Under the pieces are notes generated by a model, which saw only the letters and a list, made by a program, of their open reading frames with translations, had not been told where the DNA came from and did no database searches. A stretch of DNA of 64,000 bases from NCBI GenBank assembly GCA_963718305.1, contig CAVQZG010000010.1, forward strand, positions 372,001 through 436,000, in the 5' to 3' direction. Source of the stretch: RYN-230 sp963718305 (GTDB taxonomy: Bacteria; Actinomycetota; Actinomycetes; Streptosporangiales; Streptosporangiaceae). The position numbers and the translations under genes are program-made. Positions 25,813 to 34,768 of this stretch are shown in pieces (within the stretch, counting starts at the first letter, position 1; every line of letters starts with the position of its first letter).

Positions 25813-27276
25813 TCACCGGCGCTCCATCTCCTTCGCCTTCTTCTCCACGTCCTCGATACCGCCGCACATGAAGAAGGCCTGCTCCGGATAGTTGTCGTAC
25901 TTGCCCTCGTTGATCGCCTTGAAGGAGGCGATGGTCTCCTCCAGCGGCACGAACACGCCCGGCTGGCCGGTGAACTGCTCGGCCACGAACATGGGGTGCG
26001 ACAGGAACCGCTCGATGCGCCGCGCCCGCTTGACCGTCACCTGGTCTTCCTCGGACAGCTCATCGATGCCGAGCAGCGCGATGATGTCCTGGAGTTCCTG
26101 GTACCGCTGCAGGATGCGCTGCACCTCGCGGGCCACGTCGTAGTGCTCCTGGCCGATGTACTTGGCGTCCAGGATCCGGGAGGTGGAGGCGAGCGGGTCC
26201 ACGGCCGGGAAGATGCCCTTCTCGGTGATGGCCCGGGACAGCGCGGTGGTCGCGTCCAGGTGGGCGAACGTGGTGGCCGGCGCGGGGTCGGTGTAGTCGT
26301 CCGCGGGCACGTAGATCGCCTGCATGGAGGTGATCGAGTGGCCCCGGGTGGAGGTGATCCGCTCCTGCAGCTGGCCCATCTCGTCGGCCAGGGTGGGCTG
26401 GTATCCCACCGCCGAGGGCATCCGGCCCAGCAGCGTGGACACCTCCGACCCCGCCTGGGTGAACCGGAAGATGTTGTCGATGAACAGCAGCACGTCCTGG
26501 CCCTGCACATCGCGGAAGTACTCGGCCATGGTCAGCGCGGACAGGCCGACCCGCAGCCGGACGCCCGGCGGCTCGTCCATCTGGCCGAAGACGAGCGCGG
26601 TGTCCTTGATCACGTTGGACTCGGTCATCTCGACGAGCAGGTCGTTACCCTCACGGGTGCGCTCGCCCACCCCGGCGAACACCGAGACGCCGCCGAAGTT
26701 CTTGGCCACCCGGGTGATCATCTCCTGGATGAGCACCGTCTTGCCCACGCCCGCCCCGCCGAACAGGCCGATCTTGCCGCCCTGGACGTACGGGGTGAGC
26801 AGGTCGAGGACCTTGATCCCGGTCTCCAGGATCTGGGTCCGCGGCTCCAGCTGGTCAAACGCCGGCGGGTCACGGTGGATCGACCAGCGCTCGTTGACCT
26901 CCAGGGAGGCGGGGTCCACGTCCAGCGGCTGGCCGAGCACGTTGAACACGTGCCCCTTGACTATGTCGCCCACCGGCACCGTGATCGGGCCCCCGGTGTT
27001 GATGACCGTGGCCCCGCGGGTCAGGCCATCGGTGGGCGCCATGGAGATGGTCCGGACCGTGTTGTCGCCCAGGTGCTGTTCCACCTCGAGCGTCAGGGTC
27101 CGGGTTTCCCCCTCCAGGGTCACCTCGACCTGGAGCGCGTTGTAGATGTCGGGTATGTCCGACTCGGTGGAGAACTCCACATCGACGACCGGGCCGATGA
27201 CCCGCGCGACACGGCCGGTACCCTCGGGGGCTTCCTCCCCGCCGGAGGCGGGGGTGTTCTCGACGGTTGCGGTCAT
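25813..27276 (-). CDS. atpD: F1Fo ATP synthase beta subunit
   Basis: The 487-residue catalytic subunit makes ATP at the F1 interfaces. I chose ATG 27276 (MTATVENTP), preceded by GGGAAAGAG; the frame is open further upstream inside atpG. It has GGAGVGKTVLI (Walker A, near residue 165), GERTREGNDL with the catalytic Glu, LLFIDNIFRF (Walker B) and LGRMPSAVGYQPTLADEMG. It starts 5 bases after the atpG stop, so translation is coupled. An N-terminal tail of about 20 residues (Gly/Glu/Ala) extends beyond the usual bacterial start. Confidence 0.97.
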   Translation of the reverse strand: MTATVENTPASGGEEAPEGTGRVARVIGPVVDVEFSTESDIPDIYNALQVEVTLEGETRTLTLEVEQHLGDNTVRTISMAPTDGLTRGATVINTGGPITVPVGDIVKGHVFNVLGQPLDVDPASLEVNERWSIHRDPPAFDQLEPRTQILETGIKVLDLLTPYVQGGKIGLFGGAGVGKTVLIQEMITRVAKNFGGVSVFAGVGERTREGNDLLVEMTESNVIKDTALVFGQMDEPPGVRLRVGLSALTMAEYFRDVQGQDVLLFIDNIFRFTQAGSEVSTLLGRMPSAVGYQPTLADEMGQLQERITSTRGHSITSMQAIYVPADDYTDPAPATTFAHLDATTALSRAITEKGIFPAVDPLASTSRILDAKYIGQEHYDVAREVQRILQRYQELQDIIALLGIDELSEEDQVTVKRARRIERFLSHPMFVAEQFTGQPGVFVPLEETIASFKAINEGKYDNYPEQAFFMCGGIEDVEKKAKEMERR

Positions 27277-27281
27277 GACAC

Positions 27282-28193
27282 TCACTCTTTCCCTGCGACG
27301 GACTCGGCCATTGCGTCGGCTCCACCGACGATCTCGCTGATTTCCTGGGTGATCTCGGCCTGGCGGGCCTTGTTGGCCTCTCGGGTGAACTCCTCGAGCA
27401 GGTCGTTGGCGTTGTCGGTGGCCGACTTCATGGCCCGGCGGCGGGCCGCGATCTCCGCGGCCGCCGCCTCCAGCAGCGCCTGGTAGATCCGGCTCTCCAC
27501 GTACCACGGCAGCAGCGCGTCCAGCACGACCTGTGGCGAGGGCTCGAACTCGTACAACGGAATCGGGCCGCCCACGGGCGCCTCGGTGGTTTCCTCGATG
27601 ACCAGCGGGATGATGCGGTGCACCACCGCGTTCTGGGTCAGCATCGACACGAACTCGGTGAACACGATGTGGATCTCGTCCACCCCGCCGTCCTCGGCCG
27701 GGCGGTTGAACGCCTCGAACAGGGCCTCGGTGATCTCCCGGGCATTGTCCTGCCGGGGCGTCTCCGAGAAACCGTGCCATGAGCCGGCCGTCTCCACGTC
27801 GCGGAACCGGTGCCAGGTGATGCCCTTCGTTCCGGACACGTAGGTGACCGGCTCGACGCCGCGCTCCCGGAGCCGGGCGCGCAGTCCCTGGGCCTCGCGC
27901 ATGACGTTGCTGTTATAGCCGCCCGCGAAGCCGCGGTCGCTGCTCAGGATGAGGATCGCGGCCCGCTGCGAATTCTCGGGCTCCCGGACCAGCGGGTGAT
28001 CGATATGCGAGGACTGGCTGACCACCGCCTCGACGGCCTGGGTGATTTCCCGGGCGTAGGGCCCGGCGTCCCGGACCCGCTGCTGGGCCTTGATGATCCG
28101 CGAGGCCGCGATCAGCTCCTGGGCACGAGTGATCTTGGCAATGGACTGGACTCCCCGAATCCGCTGCCTGATCGCCCGAAGCTGTCCTGCCAT
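27282..28193 (-). CDS. atpG: F1Fo ATP synthase gamma subunit
   Basis: The 303-residue central rotor shaft has the two end helices that form the coiled coil: AGQLRAIRQRIRGVQSIAK with ITRAQELIAASRI at the start, and AIAARRRAMKSATDNANDLL with EITQEISEIVGGADAM at the end. The Rossmann-like middle has AAILILSSDRGFAGGYNSNV. It is followed immediately by atpD and lies 12 bases after atpA. Confidence 0.96.
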   Translation of the reverse strand: MAGQLRAIRQRIRGVQSIAKITRAQELIAASRIIKAQQRVRDAGPYAREITQAVEAVVSQSSHIDHPLVREPENSQRAAILILSSDRGFAGGYNSNVMREAQGLRARLRERGVEPVTYVSGTKGITWHRFRDVETAGSWHGFSETPRQDNAREITEALFEAFNRPAEDGGVDEIHIVFTEFVSMLTQNAVVHRIIPLVIEETTEAPVGGPIPLYEFEPSPQVVLDALLPWYVESRIYQALLEAAAAEIAARRRAMKSATDNANDLLEEFTREANKARQAEITQEISEIVGGADAMAESVAGKE

Positions 28194-28205
28194 GCTCGGC
28201 CTTCC

Positions 28206-29861
28206 CTACTTCGACTCGGCGGCGGGCTTCACGTACTTCTTCACTTTCTCCGGCTCGATCTTCGACTCGTCGATGGGCTCGGCCGGCTCTTCCTCGATGA
28301 CCAGCAGCTCACCGGTGCTGACCGTGAAGTTCTTCCGGAAATCGTCGATCGCTTCCTTGAGCGCCGACGCAGTGTCGTCCGACAGGACCTTCGACTCCCT
28401 GATCGCGTCGTAGATCCCGGAACGCTCACGCTGGACATAATCCAGGAAGTCGTGCTCGAACCGGCCGACGTCTTCCAGGGGCACGTCGTCGAGGTAGCCG
28501 TTGGTACCCATCCAGATCGCCACCACCTGGCGCTCCACCGGGAACGGGCTGTACTGGGGCTGCTTGAGCAGTTCGACCAGCCGGGCACCGCGGTCCAGCT
28601 GGGCCCGGGACGCGGCGTCCAGGTCGGACGCGAAGGACGCGAAGGCCTCCAGGTCGCGGTACTGCGACAGGGCCAGCTTCAGGCCGCCGGCGACCGTCTT
28701 CATCGCCTTGATCTGCGCGTCGCCACCGACCCGGGAGACCGAGCGGCCCACGTTGATGGCCGGGCGGACACCGGAGTTGAACAGGTCGGTCTCCAGGAAG
28801 ATCTGCCCGTCAGTGATCGAGATGACGTTGGTGGGGATGTACGCCGAGATGTCGTTGGCCTGGGTCTCGACGATCGGCAGCCCGGTGAGGGAGCCGTTCC
28901 CCATCTCCTTGGAGAGCTTCGCGCAGCGTTCCAGCAGCCGCGAGTGCAGGTAGAAGACGTCGCCGGGGTAGGCCTCGCGGCCCGGCGGCCGGCGCAGCAG
29001 CAGGGAGATGGTGCGGTACGCCGCCGCCTGCTTGGACAGGTCGTCGAAGACGATCAGCACGGACTGGCCCTGGTACATCCAGTGCTGGCCGATGGCTGAG
29101 CCGGTGTAGGGGGCGATGTACTTGAACCCAGACGGGTCGGACGCGGGCGACGAGACGATCGTGGTGTACTCCATCGCACCCGCGTCTTCGAGCGACTGCT
29201 TGACCTGCGCTGTCGTCGAGCCCTTCTGGCCTATTGCCACGTAGATGCACTTGACCTGGCGCGCCGGGTCCCCGGACTCCCAGTTCTCCCGCTGGTTGAT
29301 GATGGCGTCGATGGCGATGGCCGTCTTGCCGGTCTGCCGGTCGCCGATGATCAGCTCACGCTGGCCGCGGCCGATCGGGGTGATCGCGTCGATCGCCTTG
29401 ATCCCGGTCTGCAGCGCCTCGTTCACCTTGCTGCGCTGGACCACCGAGGGGGCCTGCGTCTCCAGCGGTCGCAGTTCGGTCGACTCGATGTCGCCCTGGC
29501 CGTCCAGCGGCACGCCCAGCGAGTCGACGACCCGGCCGAGGAAGCCGTCGCCGACCGGGACGGACAGGATCTCCCCGGTGCGGCGGACCTGCTGGCCCTC
29601 GTCGATCTTGGTGAAGTCGCCGAGGATGACCACGCCGATCTCACGCTCGTCCAGGTTGAGCGCGAGCCCGCGGATACCGCCCGGGAACTCCAGCAGCTCG
29701 TTATACATAGCCGAGGGAAGGCCCTCGACCCGCGCGATGCCGTCACCGGCCTCGGCGACGACGCCTACCTCTTCCCGGGCGGCCGCGTCGGGCTCGTACG
29801 ACTGGACGAAGCTCGCCAGCGCGTCCCGGATCTCGTCGGGCCGGATTGTCAGCTCCGCCAT
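28206..29861 (-). CDS. atpA: F1Fo ATP synthase alpha subunit
   Basis: This is the 551-residue regulatory nucleotide-binding subunit of F1. GDRQTGKT (residues 163-170) is Walker A, and VLIVFDDLSKQAAAYR holds the Walker B region. LLLRRPPGREAYPGDVFYLH with SRLLER follows, then GSLTGLPIVETQANDISAY. The C-terminus (EEEPAEPIDESKIEPEK) is a charged tail longer than in most bacteria. Confidence 0.97.
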   Translation of the reverse strand: MAELTIRPDEIRDALASFVQSYEPDAAAREEVGVVAEAGDGIARVEGLPSAMYNELLEFPGGIRGLALNLDEREIGVVILGDFTKIDEGQQVRRTGEILSVPVGDGFLGRVVDSLGVPLDGQGDIESTELRPLETQAPSVVQRSKVNEALQTGIKAIDAITPIGRGQRELIIGDRQTGKTAIAIDAIINQRENWESGDPARQVKCIYVAIGQKGSTTAQVKQSLEDAGAMEYTTIVSSPASDPSGFKYIAPYTGSAIGQHWMYQGQSVLIVFDDLSKQAAAYRTISLLLRRPPGREAYPGDVFYLHSRLLERCAKLSKEMGNGSLTGLPIVETQANDISAYIPTNVISITDGQIFLETDLFNSGVRPAINVGRSVSRVGGDAQIKAMKTVAGGLKLALSQYRDLEAFASFASDLDAASRAQLDRGARLVELLKQPQYSPFPVERQVVAIWMGTNGYLDDVPLEDVGRFEHDFLDYVQRERSGIYDAIRESKVLSDDTASALKEAIDDFRKNFTVSTGELLVIEEEPAEPIDESKIEPEKVKKYVKPAAESK

Positions 29862-29945
29862 GGTCCTCGCGTCTTCCTCGTCAGTTGGTTAACTGCTCTG
29901 CCGTTGTCGCGGCGCGTGCCGCGGCGCCGCATCAGTGCCCGCCCA

Positions 29946-30758
29946 TCAGGCGGCCAGCCGCCTGCGCAGCGCCCCGAGGCGGCTCGCCACACTGCCGTCG
30001 ATGAATTCATCCCCGATCTGGACCGATATGCCACCCTCTACCCGAGGATCGACGATGACATCCAGATGAACCTCGTGCCCGTACGCGCCTTCGAGCGCGG
30101 CGATCAACCGCTCGCGCTGGCGGTCGGTGAGCGGGAGAGCCACCCGGGCGACCGCGATGAGGCGCTCGCGCCACTGCGCGGCCCACTGCGCGTAGTGATC
30201 CAGGGTCATGTCCACGCTACGTCCCCGGGGATGATCCGCCGCCTCGCCGATCAGGGCCCGGGAATCCGCGGTCACCTTGTCCTCGAGCAGCGTGTCCAGC
30301 AGCTGTTGCTTGTACTGCGCCGGGATGGTCAGGTTGGACAGGACCGTCCGCAGCTCAGGGGAGCTCATCACCACCCGCCCGAAGCGGAACAGCTGGTCCT
30401 CGAGGTCGTCCAGGTGCCGGGCCCGCTCGGCTGCCGCCGCGAACGCCGTGACCGCGATCTCCTCGACCGCGCCGGCCAGGTCCGCCGGGCGCGACCACCG
30501 GGACTCGCACATGCTGGTGAACAGGCGGAGGGTGGCCTCGCTGACCTGGTCGCCGAACAGCCTGCTGGCCAGCTCGGCCCGGGCCTGCGCCCGGCGGCTG
30601 CTATCGCTCAGCGCCCGCCGCAGGCCGGCCTCCTCATCGAGCACCCCGAGGATGGCGAAGAGCTCCCCGCCGAGGGTCCGCGCGTCGGCTGCCGAGGTCA
30701 CCGCCTCGGACAGCTGGTGCCTCGCCTCGGTCAGGGCGGCCCGGCTGGGGCCTCTCAT
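29946..30758 (-). CDS. atpH: F1Fo ATP synthase delta subunit
   Basis: The 270-residue peripheral-stalk subunit links F1 to the b subunits. The actinobacterial form carries an N-terminal helical extension (GPSRAALTEARHQLSEAV), then the OSCP-like region (LASRLFGDQVSEATLRLF), and ends with the conserved DVIVDPRVEGGISVQIGDEF and VASRLGALRRRL. Its start overlaps the atpF stop by four bases (30755-30758). An 84-base gap with no gene separates it from atpA. Confidence 0.93.
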   Translation of the reverse strand: MRGPSRAALTEARHQLSEAVTSAADARTLGGELFAILGVLDEEAGLRRALSDSSRRAQARAELASRLFGDQVSEATLRLFTSMCESRWSRPADLAGAVEEIAVTAFAAAAERARHLDDLEDQLFRFGRVVMSSPELRTVLSNLTIPAQYKQQLLDTLLEDKVTADSRALIGEAADHPRGRSVDMTLDHYAQWAAQWRERLIAVARVALPLTDRQRERLIAALEGAYGHEVHLDVIVDPRVEGGISVQIGDEFIDGSVASRLGALRRRLAA

Positions 30759-31315
30759 GTGGCCGACCTGGCCTGGTCGGCGTCGGGCTGCTCGAGGCCC
30801 TCGATGAACCGCTCGACGATGCGGCGCTGGCGCGCCACGTCCTCCAGCGACTCACCGACCACCCGGCTGGCCAGGTCCACGGCCATGGCCCCCACGTCGG
30901 TGCGCAGCGCCTGCATCGCCAGCATCTGATCGGTCGCGATCTGCTGGTGAGCGGCATCGATGATGCGCCGCGCCTCGGTCTGGGCTACCTCGCGCATGTC
31001 CGCGATGATCGCCGCGCCCTGCTCCTGGGCCTGCTCGCGGAGCCGCGCCGCTTCCTGGCGGGCGTCAGCGAGCTGCTGGCGGTACTGGTCGAGGACCTGC
31101 TGGGCCTCGGTCTGCGCGTCTTCGGCCCGCTTGAGGCCGCCCTCGATCGCGTCCGTCCGGTCGGCCAGCGTCTTCTGGATCCGCGGCAGGAGCACCTTGC
31201 CCAGGACGGCGAACACGATAAGGAAGGCGATGGTGCCGATGATCAGTTCGGGCCATGCGGGCACCAGCGGGTTGGCGGGTGGAACCACCGCCGCCGCCTC
31301 TGGGTGATAGATCAC
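30755..31315 (-). CDS. atpF: F1Fo ATP synthase b subunit
   Basis: The 186-residue stator subunit has one membrane span (ELIIGTIAFLIVFAVLGKVL) followed by a long Ala/Gln/Glu-rich helix (EDAQTEAQQVLDQYRQQLAD) that forms the peripheral stalk dimer. A short Pro-rich extracytoplasmic N-terminus (VPPANPLVPAWP) precedes the span. It is coupled by overlap to atpH and lies 44 bases after atpE. Confidence 0.94.
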   Translation of the reverse strand: MIYHPEAAAVVPPANPLVPAWPELIIGTIAFLIVFAVLGKVLLPRIQKTLADRTDAIEGGLKRAEDAQTEAQQVLDQYRQQLADARQEAARLREQAQEQGAAIIADMREVAQTEARRIIDAAHQQIATDQMLAMQALRTDVGAMAVDLASRVVGESLEDVARQRRIVERFIEGLEQPDADQARSAT

Positions 31316-31359
31316 GGTGTCGCCTCCTGTTGGCTAAGGATCACTGGAAACTCCGCCGA

Positions 31360-31635
31360 TCAGGTGGCGCCGAAGATGAAGGGGACCACCAGGCCGATCA
31401 GCGCCAGCGCCTCGGCCAGCGCGAAACCGATGTACATGTTGGACTGGATGAGCCCGCGGGCCTCCGGCTGCCGGGCCATGGCCTCCACGCCGTGACCGAA
31501 GATCAGGCCGATGCCGACACCGGGGCCGATGGCCGCCAGGCCGTACCCGACAGCACCGAAGTTGATCTGCAGTCTCTGGGTGGTGCCGGCGGCGATTACA
31601 TGATGCAGGACGCTAAGCGCGACCAGATGATGCAT
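31360..31635 (-). CDS. atpE: F1Fo ATP synthase c subunit (proton ring)
   Basis: This is a 91-residue hairpin of two spans. The polar loop has the ARQP motif (Arg55-Gln56-Pro57), and the second span carries the proton-binding Glu75 in GFALAEALALIG. The residue pattern has no extra Na+-site polar cluster, so proton coupling is expected. An N-terminal tail of about 20 residues (HHLVALSVLHHVIAAGTTQ) is longer than usual. AAGGA lies 9-10 bases before the ATG. Confidence 0.95.
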   Translation of the reverse strand: MHHLVALSVLHHVIAAGTTQRLQINFGAVGYGLAAIGPGVGIGLIFGHGVEAMARQPEARGLIQSNMYIGFALAEALALIGLVVPFIFGAT

Positions 31636-31742
31636 GTGGTCAATTCCTTACGTAAAGGCCGGCGGATGTCCACCGCCAGCGGATGGGGTGAACCGTCAGC
31701 ACGATCGATCGCGCTGCCGGACGAATCGGGTCGGTGTCCACC

Positions 31743-32576
31743 TCAGTGACCCGCTTCCAGTGACCCGCCAATGTACTGGGCGGTCAGGATCGTGAAGATG
31801 TAGGCCTGCAGGGCCTGGATCAGCATCTCGAATGCCGTGAGGACGATGGTGAGGACGAACGACGTCACGCTGAACAGCAGGCCGATGCTGAGGCTGAACA
31901 GGTACCACGTCGCGAGCGTGAAGATCAGCAGCAGGATGTGCCCGGCGAACATGTTCGCGAACAACCGGATCGCCAGCGTGAAGGGGCGGATCAGGACGTA
32001 CTGCAGGATCTCCACCGGCGCCAGGATGATCAGGATGGGCCCCGGGACTCCGCTGGGGATCATGTTCCTGAAGTAGCCGCCCAGCCCTTGGTGCTTGATG
32101 CCCAGATAGGTATAGGTGCCGTAGACCATGAGCATCAGGGCGACCGGAAAGGCGATCATCGACATCGGGGGGAACTGGGCGACCGGGATGATCTCCATCA
32201 GGTTCATCAGCCAGATGAAGAAGAACAGCGAGACCAGGAACGGCAGGAACTTGTCGCCGCGCTTCCCGATCATCGGCAGCAGGATCTGCTCACGGACGAA
32301 CCCGATCCCCATCTCGCCGAGACCCTGCACGCCTCGCGGGACTAGCTTCGGGTTGGCGAAGGCAGCCCAGAAGAAGCCGACCACGCCGACGGCGCAGACC
32401 AGCGCCAGCAGCATCGGCTTGGTGAAGTAGAAAGCGCCCAGCCTGAAGAACGGCGTGAAAATGAAGGTCGGACCCGGGTATCCCGGGGCCGGGTAGCCGC
32501 AATGCGCAGACGAGAAGATGTGGCTGTGCTCCGGGGAGCACCTCTCCGCGGCGAGGACCAGCGTGTCACCGCCCAA
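31743..32576 (-). CDS. atpB: F1Fo ATP synthase a subunit
   Basis: The 277-residue membrane stator forms the proton half-channels. I chose TTG 32576 because AGGAGG sits 8 bases upstream; the frame continues to a GTG at 32612, which has no such site. Spans include KPMLLALVCAVGVVGFFWA and FLVSLFFFIWLMNLMEIIPV. The essential Arg lies in RPFTLAIRLFANMFAGHILL, and the last spans (TIVLTAFEMLIQALQAYIF) follow. It begins the Fo part of the operon. Confidence 0.94.
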   Translation of the reverse strand: MGGDTLVLAAERCSPEHSHIFSSAHCGYPAPGYPGPTFIFTPFFRLGAFYFTKPMLLALVCAVGVVGFFWAAFANPKLVPRGVQGLGEMGIGFVREQILLPMIGKRGDKFLPFLVSLFFFIWLMNLMEIIPVAQFPPMSMIAFPVALMLMVYGTYTYLGIKHQGLGGYFRNMIPSGVPGPILIILAPVEILQYVLIRPFTLAIRLFANMFAGHILLLIFTLATWYLFSLSIGLLFSVTSFVLTIVLTAFEMLIQALQAYIFTILTAQYIGGSLEAGH

Positions 32577-32708
32577 GACGGTTTCCTCCTGCTTCGTGCC
32601 CGCGCGCGGCACCCGCGGGCGCGGCGCGCATCCAAGCCGCCCTCATCCGGGCGGAACGTCGTGGCATGCCCATGCTGGCCTGGCCAGCATGCTTTGCATG
32701 CAGATTAC

Positions 32709-32966
32709 CTATGGGTGCCTGCCGTACTTCCAGACGATTCCGCCGATGGCGAAGACCAGCCCGACCAGCGCCCCGGCCGCCGTCAGCATCGGAATGTGCG
32801 TCAGCCACGCCAGCAGCCAGCCGATGAGGCCATAGGCCACCATGCCGGCGATCAGGTAGCTGAAGATGCTCCAGCCCTGGTTCTCCTCGGCCCCCGGCCC
32901 GTCGCCCGGCGACGGGCCGCCGGATGGCCCGGTACGGCCGGAGGACGCAGAGCCGGTCCCGCTCAT
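32709..32966 (-). CDS. Small two-span membrane protein, AtpZ/AtpI-like
   Basis: The 85-residue product from ATG 32966 has a Gly/Ser-rich N-terminus (SGTGSASSGRTGPSGGPSPG) and two spans (FSYLIAGMVAYGLIGWLLAW and AAGALVGLVFAIGGIVWKYG). Short proteins of this build sit at the head of atp operons and are thought to help assemble the c-ring or move Mg/Ca; that role is from the family. It lies between atpI and atpB. ATG 32981 is an alternative start. Confidence 0.65.
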   Translation of the reverse strand: MSGTGSASSGRTGPSGGPSPGDGPGAEENQGWSIFSYLIAGMVAYGLIGWLLAWLTHIPMLTAAGALVGLVFAIGGIVWKYGRHP

Positions 32967-33054
32967 GGCGCGCCAGGTCATCGGGCAGGCTGCGGACGGC
33001 AGGCTGACCCGCGGGCCGCGATCCGCCGTCCGGGAGTGAGAGAAGCGCCACGCG

Positions 33055-33459
33055 TCACCGTTCCCCGTCCGGTTCCACGTAGAGCACCTTGAGCCGCGTG
33101 GACCAGAAGACCTGGGCAAAGGTCCAGACCAGGATGCACACGATGGCGGTCAGGCCGAACAGCCGCGCGTTGAAGAGGGTCGTGTTGCTGAACCTGGACA
33201 CGAGAACCATCAGCACGAGGATCTTGACGATGAACGTGGTCAGCGCGGTCACCATCTGGGCCCGCGGGCTGACCTTCTCGGCCCGGGACACCGCAACGAT
33301 GCTGATGGCAAAGAACACCGCAACGAGGGCCGCGCCGAGTACGCTGCCGAGGAGTCCCTTGGAGCCGCCGAGCACCGCGCTCAGCACGATCATGATCACG
33401 GCAGCACCAGCCGCGACCACGGCAGAACGCCGGGCGATCGGGCCATAGCTTGCCAGCAT
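33055..33459 (-). CDS. atpI: AtpI-like membrane protein
   Basis: The 134-residue protein from ATG 33459 has four predicted spans (RSAVVAAGAAVIMIVLSAVL, GSVLGAALVAVFFAISIVAV, MVTALTTFIVKILVLMVLVS, GLTAIVCILVWTFAQVFW) and a short charged tail. This size, topology and position as first gene of the atp operon match AtpI, a chaperone for c-ring assembly. The frame is open to 33525, but the extra residues are not family-like. Confidence 0.75.
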   Translation of the reverse strand: MLASYGPIARRSAVVAAGAAVIMIVLSAVLGGSKGLLGSVLGAALVAVFFAISIVAVSRAEKVSPRAQMVTALTTFIVKILVLMVLVSRFSNTTLFNARLFGLTAIVCILVWTFAQVFWSTRLKVLYVEPDGER

Positions 33460-33602
33460 CTTAGGTGGCTCCGGAGGGCTCAGGAGGACACTTGACTCGG
33501 GGATGCACCGGTCCGCCTCCCACACAGCACCGGCCAGGAGCCTGGGTGCCGCCGAGGCGGAGCTCGCGCGCCGCCGGGTGAGCGAAACCTATCACGGGCC
33601 CC

Positions 33603-33620
33603 TCACTCGTCCTCGAGTGA
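33603..33620. promoter_or_regulatory. Dyad upstream of the atp operon
   Basis: TCACTCG-TCCT-CGAGTGA is a perfect 7-bp inverted repeat about 145 bases before the atpI start. It could be a protein-binding site or a small leader hairpin. Confidence 0.35.
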
Positions 33621-33999
33621 CTGCTCGTGAAAGATATCACAAGCTCCATTGGCTGGTCTTTACCGGGGTCGAGTGTGCGATGAACGTTACGTGACTTCCG
33701 TTTGCGGTACATGAGTCCGTGAACCGTACCAAACCTCCCGGCCTCTCACAGACCAGGTCCCAGACCAGACGGAGCCGGTCGAGCGAGCCCGGAGAAACCC
33801 CGCCGCGCCGGCCCCCTACGACCGCCCGTCCTCACTCGCCCGGCTTACCGCCGGCCCGCGCCCGCCCGGCTCTCCGCCGGCCCGCGCCGTCCCGCACCTC
33901 CAGCCGTCCGGTCGTCCGGCTCTGCGTCGTCCTGCGCGTCCTGCATCGTCCGGCCGACCGCCCCGCACTGCACCCCCGCACAGCCCCTCCCCATCTCAT

Positions 34000-34043
34000 G
34001 ATCATGGGCTTACTGGGGCAATAAGCCCAGTGAGCCCATGATC
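34000..34043 (-). terminator. Long hairpin downstream of the wecA-like gene
   Basis: GATCATGGGCTTACTGGG pairs with CCCAGTGAGCCCATGATC over 18 bp with one G-T wobble and an 8-base loop. It lies between the wecA-like gene and the atp operon, both minus strand, so it probably separates the two transcripts. It begins 112 bases after the end of the extended tail frame (34156) and about 725 after the nominal wecA stop. Confidence 0.7.
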
Positions 34044-34155
34044 ACGACACGGAGCCGGGTCGAGGGTGTGGCTGGTGGGTGGGATGGGACTCAGGAGGTG
34101 GGGGTGGTTCCTGGGGTGTCCCCGGGCTGAGGCGGGGGTGCATGTCCCCCGACGG

Positions 34156-34768
34156 TTAATGGAAGCGCCACGGCAGGAGTGGCGACTCCTCTTCCTCGCT
34201 GTATTCGTTCGCGTCGGGGTGCATCGGGCGCGCCGAAGCCGGCCTCGGCGGCTGACTCCGGACCGGGTCCGGCGCGAGAGGGTCAAGGTCCTGCGGCCCG
34301 GCGTCTTGCGGAAGCGCGCCTTGCGGGCTGGCGTCTCGGAGGCTGGGGCCCGGGCGACCGCTGCGGCCCGGGAGACCGGTGTCCTCTAGACCGGCGTCCT
34401 GCAGGCCGGCGTCGCGGGGGGCGGCGTCATGCGGGTGGGAATCCCAGCGACCGGAATCCCACTGACCCGGCTCCGGACGGCCCGAGTACCACTGGCCCGA
34501 ATCCGGCCGACCCGGATCTGGGCGGCCCGGATCCGACGGGCCCGAGTCCGTCCGGGGCGAACGCGTCTGGCCCGGATCCGTGTGGCCTGAATTCTGAGGA
34601 CCCGGATCCGTGCGGGCCGGATCCGTGCGGCGCGGGTCCGGATGGCCCGGATCTGTCCGGCCGGGATCCGTCCGGCCTGGGTACCACTGGCCTGGATCTT
34701 CGCCGCCGACCGGGTCCGCCGCCCACTCACCGTCGGATGGGGCAGGGCTTGCGGGGGCAGGGGCGGCC
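34156..34768 (-). other. Possible continuation of the wecA-like C-terminal tail in another frame
   Basis: A minus-strand frame open from 35172 to 34156 overlaps the end of the wecA-like gene in a different frame. Past the wecA stop it encodes a low-complexity tail with many DPG units (RTDPGRTDPGHPDPRRTDP) and ends EEEESPLLPWRFH. The tail of wecA itself is also low-complexity and repetitive, and a terminator hairpin follows 34156 rather than 34769. A single frameshift inside repeats would join them. There is no independent start or domain, so I do not call a gene. Confidence 0.35.

Larger units (their letters stand above)
33460..34155. other. Upstream region of the atp operon, no gene supported
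   Basis: This is 696 bases between the wecA-like gene and atpI. It contains the hairpin at 34000-34043 and the small dyad at 33603-33620, described separately. The GC-rich part at 33740-33960 is full of short CCCG/GCCC repeats (for example two copies of CGGCCCGCGCC) and gives only proline-arginine shadow frames. The AT-richer part at 33620-33720 is the likely place of the atp promoter; no hexamer pair was convincing. Confidence 0.45.

Noticed and set aside
33719..34024. 101-residue Pro/Arg-rich plus-strand frame upstream of the atp operon
   Set aside because: It is a low-complexity product of GC-rich short repeats and runs into the terminator hairpin; nothing suggests translation.
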